The notes below the pieces were generated by a model. The model was not told the DNA's origin. It did not search any database and saw only the letters and a program-made list of their open reading frames with translations. From Hyphomonadaceae bacterium (GTDB lineage: Bacteria > Pseudomonadota > Alphaproteobacteria > Caulobacterales > Aquidulcibacteraceae), in the NCBI GenBank assembly GCA_016791425.1, contig JAEUMQ010000009.1, forward strand, positions 121,007 through 185,006: 64,000 nt of DNA. The letters run 5' to 3'. Shown here piece after piece: positions 60,012-64,000 of this stretch. The first letter of the stretch is position 1; every line of letters begins with the position of its first letter. Both the position numbers and the translations under genes were made by a program.

Positions 60012-61118
60012 ATGGCCATTCCGTATCGAGCCGATCAGGTAGGCAGTCTTCTGCGCCCCTCGGCGCTGATTGAGGCACGCGCCGGGTGGGAAGCGGGACG
60101 GAAGACGCTGGCCGAGCTTCGCGCGGCGGAAGACGCCGCGATCCTGCACGCCCTCGCGCTCCAGAAGCGGACCGGCATCGGCGTCCTGAGCGACGGCGAG
60201 TTCCGCCGCTCGACCTGGGGCAACGGCTTCCTGGATCGCCTCGAAGGCCTGACCGAGGACGTGGAGGGCGTCGTTCAGGGCGGCCGCTGGCAGGGCAACA
60301 ACGCGGCGCTGGCGACTGAGACGCTCCCGCGCAAGAAGGTGGTGGTCGGCAAGGTTCGTGTGAAGGCGCCTTTCACCGGCGAAGAAGCCCGGTTTCTCGC
60401 TGAGCACGCAGGCGCTCCCTACAAGATCACCATGCCGAGCCCGACGATGTTCCTGCGCCTCTTCGTGCCCGGGCGCAGCGACGCGGTCTATGAGAGCGAA
60501 GACGCGTTGCTCGACGACTTCGTCAAGATCTACCTCGATGAGGTCGATTCCCTTTTGCAGCTGGGCGTTCCCTACATCCAGCTCGATTCGCTTCGCTATA
60601 TCAGCTTCATCACCGAGATCGAGCGCGGCGCCGACCGCGCCGAGATGCAGCGCGTGGTCGAGCGCACGGTGCAGGCCGACAACCGCATCATGGCGCGCGC
60701 CAAGCAGCCGGGCGTGACGCGCGCGATGCACATCTGCCGCGGGAATCATCGCAGCGCCTGGTTCGGCGCCGGCAGCTACGAATCGGTCGCCGAGGCCCTT
60801 TTCGGCGCCGCGGACGTGGACCGCTTCCTGCTCGAGTTCGACGACGAGCGCTCCGGCGGCTTTGAACCTCTTCGCTTCGTGCCGAAGGGGAAGGTGGTCG
60901 TGCTCGGTCTCATCACCAGCAAGACCGGAAGCCTTGAATCGCTGGACGCTCTGCGGCGTCGCGTCGATCAGGCGGCGAAATTCGTTCCGCTGGAGAATCT
61001 AGCGATCAGCCCGCAATGTGGTTTCGCCTCGACGCACCTCGGCAACCTGCTCACCGAGGACGAGGAGCTGAAGAAGCTGGAGCTCGTCGCCGAGGCCGCG
61101 CGGAAAATCTGGGGCTGA
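60012..61118 (+). CDS. MetE C-terminal-like zinc protein, paralogue 3
   Basis: A 368-aa member of the same superfamily but closer to canonical stand-alone MetE-like proteins: YRADQVGSLLRPSAL start, VLSDGEFRRSTWG, MPSPTMFLRLF, IQLDSLRYISF, zinc ligands in MHICRGNHRS (HxC), LEFDDERSG (acid) and SPQCGFAST (Cys), then LTEDEELKKLELVAEAA. The family is often annotated 5-methyltetrahydropteroyltriglutamate-homocysteine methyltransferase. ATG 60012 overlaps an out-of-frame ATG at 60001 and follows GGGGGAG at 59994-60000. Preceded by site C; a 5-bp stem GGCGC/GCGCC sits at its stop. Confidence 0.9.
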   Translation: MAIPYRADQVGSLLRPSALIEARAGWEAGRKTLAELRAAEDAAILHALALQKRTGIGVLSDGEFRRSTWGNGFLDRLEGLTEDVEGVVQGGRWQGNNAALATETLPRKKVVVGKVRVKAPFTGEEARFLAEHAGAPYKITMPSPTMFLRLFVPGRSDAVYESEDALLDDFVKIYLDEVDSLLQLGVPYIQLDSLRYISFITEIERGADRAEMQRVVERTVQADNRIMARAKQPGVTRAMHICRGNHRSAWFGAGSYESVAEALFGAADVDRFLLEFDDERSGGFEPLRFVPKGKVVVLGLITSKTGSLESLDALRRRVDQAAKFVPLENLAISPQCGFASTHLGNLLTEDEELKKLELVAEAARKIWG

Positions 61119-61132
61119 GGCGCAAGTGCGCC
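61119..61132 (+). terminator. Short inverted repeat after MetE-like gene 3 (weak terminator candidate)
   Basis: GGCGCAAGTGCGCC can form a 5-bp GC stem with a 4-base loop directly after the TGA at 61116-61118. There is no T-run, so it is at best a weak or Rho-assisted terminator. Confidence 0.25.
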
Positions 61133-61217
61133 GCGAACGCGCGAGGCGTGGCGGCGGCGCAACAGCAAATCGCCTCCGACGAAATCCCCTGTCCGCGCAA
61201 TACATTTGAATTGACAA

Positions 61218-61227
61218 TACAGACGTA
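61218..61227. promoter_or_regulatory. Imperfect TACA-GA-CGTA motif with TTGACA upstream (site E)
   Basis: TACAGACGTA differs at one arm position from the TACA-NN-TGTA sites and lies about 92 bp before the TonB receptor ATG. A TTGACA at 61211-61216 overlaps it on the left and could be the -35 element, though no good -10 is seen at standard spacing. Confidence 0.3.
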
Positions 61228-61318
61228 TAGAACGAAGGGTCGAACGGACGCCGCCCAGGCCTTTGCGCCCAGAGAAGCAGCGCTTTCGGGGTTTAGGAAA
61301 GAATAGAGGGGACGTCCG

Positions 61319-64000
61319 ATGACGTTTACACTGCAGCGTAATGCGCAAGCGCTTGCGCAGGCTCTTGTGCTGCTCGCGGGCGCTTCCACGCTTAGCCTCG
61401 CATCCGTGATGGACGCGGCCGCGCAGGAAGCGGCTTCGGCGGAAGCTCCGGCGACGGATGATTCGGGGATCACGGTCACGGGCACCCGCATTCGCGGCGT
61501 GGCGCCCGTCGGATCGGCCCTGATCCAGGTCGATCGGGAGGAGCTGACGCGGTCGGGGCAGACCAGCACGGCGGACATGCTCTACAATGTCCCGGCCGTG
61601 CTCGCCCTCGGCACCGGCGAGTTGCGCAGCGGCGGCAACAACCAGCAAACCAGCGATCTGACCGCCTACACCTTCAACAAGTCGGCGAACCTCAGAGGGC
61701 TTGGCGCGGGGGCGACGCTCAGTCTGCTGAACGGCCACCGCGTCCCGCACGAAGGCGCGGTGATGAGCGCCTTCGACGCCGACAACATCCCGGCGCAGAT
61801 GCTGCAGCGCGTCGAGATCGTCCCGGACGGCACCTCGCCGATCTACGGCGCCGACGCGGTCGCGGGCACCGTCAATTACATCATGCGGGCGCCGGCGAAG
61901 GCGTTCGAGGTCTACGGGCAATATGGCTGGGCCGACGGCCGCGAAAGCAACCAAGGGACCATCATCGCCGGCTATGATTGGGGCAGCGGCGGGTTCATGG
62001 CTTCGCTGCAGCGGACGCATTTCGACCGTCTGAAGGCCGAGGATCGCCCGGAGCTCTATTCGGACGATTACAGCCCCTATGGCGGCGCGCCGCCTTCGTC
62101 TCTGTCGGTGCCCGGCAACGTCGTGGTCAACGGCGTCACCTACGCCATTCCCGCCGGGCAGAACGGCGCCTCGCTCACGCTGGCGCAACTGGGCGCAGCG
62201 GGCTCGGCCAACCGGCTCAACAGCTGGGTCGGTTATGACGGCGCGCCCGAGCAGGATCGCGATTCCTTCGCTCTCAACTTCAACCAGCGGATCACGGACT
62301 GGCTCGAATTCTTCGGCGACGCCTACTACACGAAGCGCGAATACGAGCTGAACTACATCTCGCAGGGAACGCGGGTGACGGCCGTCATCCCGAACTCGAA
62401 CTTCTACAGCCCCTGCAACCGAAGCCTCGTGGGCGCCCCCGCGGCTCTCATTGCGGCGTGCGGAACCGGCAGCCTGACCGTCCAATACAACACGGTGTTC
62501 GATTCCGGCCCCGACAACCGCGCCGGCACGTCCGAAGGATGGAACTCGACCGTCGGCCTGCGCTTCGACCTGCCGATGGAGTGGGGCGGCACGCTGACCT
62601 ATGGCGAAGGCGAGCACGACGAGCACTCGATCACGCGCTTCTTCTTGGGCAATGCGTTGCCGACATTCCCCGAATTGGCCGGAGCGACGGCCGGGACCGC
62701 GTTCAACATCTTCTGCGACACCAGCCAGTTCGCGTGCAACCCGGCTTCGATGACGAGCCGCATCGCCGGCTTGCCTTTGACGGTGGACACGTACGACGAG
62801 ATCTCGGACCTGCAGATCAATTTCGACGGGCCGCTGTTCAGTCTCCCCGGCGGGGATGTGAAGCTCGCGGTCGGCGCCGAGCGCTATTACGAGGCATTCA
62901 TCAACGCGAACAATTTCGGCGCCAATCCAGGCAAGCGGCACGTCGATTCTTATTACGGCGAACTGCTGGTGCCGATCGTCGGTCCGGAGAACGCCATCCC
63001 GCTGGTGCACAGCCTCGATTTCAACATCGCCGGGCGGGTCGATGACTATGATGACGTCGGCAAGACCGAGAACCCCAAGTACGGGGTCAACTGGGCGCCG
63101 GTTGAAGACCTGCGCATGCATGCGAGCTACGGGACCTCGTTCCGTGCGCCTGACCTCGTCGCCAACAATCCGTTCGCGCAGCAGGGCAGCTTGCCGATCG
63201 GGCCGCTTCCTGGCTCGGTCATCACCTCGAGCCTTTGCGGAACGTGCGCGTCGGTGCCCGGAGGGCTCACCTTCATCTATGCGCTCGGCGGCGCGAACGG
63301 CAACCTGGAGCCGGAGGAATCCAAATCCTATTCGATCGGCGGCGACTGGACGCCGAGCGGGATCCCCGGCCTGACCGTTTCGGTGAATTACTGGAACGTC
63401 GAGTACACGGGGCAGGTCGGCACGCCGACATACAACGCCGGCGCCTTCCAGGCCATCAATCAGCAGCTCTACAACAGCAACATCATCTATAATCCGGCGC
63501 TGTTCCCGCAATTCGCCGCGAACAATCCGGTGGCGTTCTTCGGCGCGTTCCCGACGGTCAACCAGGCGAACGCGCTTTGCGCGGCCGTCTTCGGGCAGAA
63601 GGTGACGACGCAGGCGCAGTTCAACAATCTGGTGAACTGCATCAATGCGAACGGCGATGGGCTGCTCTTCGGTCCGCCGACGGCGCCGTCCAACGTCGGG
63701 GCGGTCCTCAACGGACGCCGCATCAATGCCGGCTCGACGGAGGCCGATGGGTGGGACATTTCCGCCCAGTACGAATGGGACTCCGCATGGGGCGAGATGC
63801 GCATCGGCGCGATCGCCGCTTACACCGCGAGCTGGAATGTGGCGCCGGTCGAAGGCGCGCCGCCTGAAGACCAGGTCAATCAGCTGGGCTTCCCGGTGCA
63901 GTTCAAGATGCGGGCCAATTTCGGCTGGACGGGCGCGGTCGGCCCCGGCGAGCTCTCCGCCAACGTCTTCCTCAACTACACCAACAGCTCCAATATTCCG
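61319..64000 (+). CDS. TonB-dependent receptor, partial (C-terminus outside window)
   Basis: Open from ATG 61319 (AGAGGGG at 61305-61311) to the window end, 894 codons, in frame throughout. Residues 1-36 form a signal peptide ending near AAAQE; ITVTGTRIRG is the TonB-box region, and the plug domain follows (VDREELTRSGQTSTADMLYNVPAV, LRGLGAGATLSLLNGHRVP, VEIVPDGTSPIYGADAVAGTVNYIM). The rest is beta-barrel with SYGTSFRAPDLVANNPF and LEPEESKSYSIGGDWTP. It imports a large or scarce substrate across the outer membrane. As last gene of the catabolic cluster it suggests the substrate is not small enough for porins. The final barrel strands lie beyond base 64000. Confidence 0.94.
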   Translation, partial: MTFTLQRNAQALAQALVLLAGASTLSLASVMDAAAQEAASAEAPATDDSGITVTGTRIRGVAPVGSALIQVDREELTRSGQTSTADMLYNVPAVLALGTGELRSGGNNQQTSDLTAYTFNKSANLRGLGAGATLSLLNGHRVPHEGAVMSAFDADNIPAQMLQRVEIVPDGTSPIYGADAVAGTVNYIMRAPAKAFEVYGQYGWADGRESNQGTIIAGYDWGSGGFMASLQRTHFDRLKAEDRPELYSDDYSPYGGAPPSSLSVPGNVVVNGVTYAIPAGQNGASLTLAQLGAAGSANRLNSWVGYDGAPEQDRDSFALNFNQRITDWLEFFGDAYYTKREYELNYISQGTRVTAVIPNSNFYSPCNRSLVGAPAALIAACGTGSLTVQYNTVFDSGPDNRAGTSEGWNSTVGLRFDLPMEWGGTLTYGEGEHDEHSITRFFLGNALPTFPELAGATAGTAFNIFCDTSQFACNPASMTSRIAGLPLTVDTYDEISDLQINFDGPLFSLPGGDVKLAVGAERYYEAFINANNFGANPGKRHVDSYYGELLVPIVGPENAIPLVHSLDFNIAGRVDDYDDVGKTENPKYGVNWAPVEDLRMHASYGTSFRAPDLVANNPFAQQGSLPIGPLPGSVITSSLCGTCASVPGGLTFIYALGGANGNLEPEESKSYSIGGDWTPSGIPGLTVSVNYWNVEYTGQVGTPTYNAGAFQAINQQLYNSNIIYNPALFPQFAANNPVAFFGAFPTVNQANALCAAVFGQKVTTQAQFNNLVNCINANGDGLLFGPPTAPSNVGAVLNGRRINAGSTEADGWDISAQYEWDSAWGEMRIGAIAAYTASWNVAPVEGAPPEDQVNQLGFPVQFKMRANFGWTGAVGPGELSANVFLNYTNSSNIP

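Noticed and set aside
60968..63511. 847-codon minus-strand open frame over the TonB receptor
   Set aside because: Antisense to a receptor with clear signal, plug and barrel motifs.

Overview
The window is GC-rich (well over 60% G+C by eye), densely packed alphaproteobacterial chromosome. Supporting signs are a GAAC-N7-GAAC LexA box of the alphaproteobacterial type, a LigD/Ku end-joining pair, a divergent uvrA/ssb locus, many ATGA-type start/stop overlaps, and a catabolic cluster ending in a TonB-dependent receptor. The gene content resembles Caulobacterales/Hyphomonadaceae-like organisms, but I cannot assign a genus. I found no tRNA, rRNA, CRISPR array, insertion sequence or prophage.

Layout. 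1-8 kb: the 5' part of trmFO at the left edge, a secreted TPR-like protein, membrane proteins, and two paralogous acyltransferase-3 genes flanking an opposite-strand pair (membrane protein plus EEP-family hydrolase). 8-18 kb, DNA repair: uvrA with an upstream 4-TM membrane gene, a LexA box, divergent ssb, four copies of a ~115-bp palindrome-ended repeat surrounding a GIY-YIG nuclease gene, then ligD, ku and a BRCT-like/MerR-like/TPR gene. 18-22.4 kb: an AGE-family epimerase divergent from a GntR regulator, then a CoA-transferase, an FMN reductase and a carboxymuconolactone-decarboxylase-like protein, with a shared upstream motif. 22.5-27.4 kb: a three-part efflux operon (outer-membrane factor, HlyD adaptor, EmrB pump) divergent from a TetR gene over a perfect palindrome.

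27.4-37.5 kb: a compact glycan-type cluster. Six tightly coupled plus-strand genes encode a NeuD-like acyltransferase, AMP-ligase, Gfo/Idh oxidoreductase, acyl carrier protein, SPINDLY/OGT-like GT41 and DegT aminotransferase. They converge on a minus-strand pair encoding a methyltransferase and a GT2-radical SAM-Rossmann fusion. I infer synthesis of an N-acylated amino sugar with an ACP-borne acyl group, followed by transfer, perhaps to protein. 37.6-43.3 kb: a ThDP enzyme, an FAD-linked oxidase, a PilZ-domain protein and a UvrD-type helicase.

43.3-64 kb: a catabolic region with a PQQ/cytochrome c alcohol dehydrogenase translationally coupled to a sulfatase homologue lacking its catalytic residues, an MBL hydrolase, PhyH oxygenase, SDR, two MFS transporters, aldo/keto reductase, aldehyde dehydrogenase, GMC oxidoreductase, three MetE-like zinc proteins, a TetR regulator and a TonB receptor cut by the window end. 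A repeated operator-like motif, TACA-NN-TGTA, lies in four of the promoter regions (a weaker fifth before the receptor) and suggests one local regulon, probably under the TetR at 59164.
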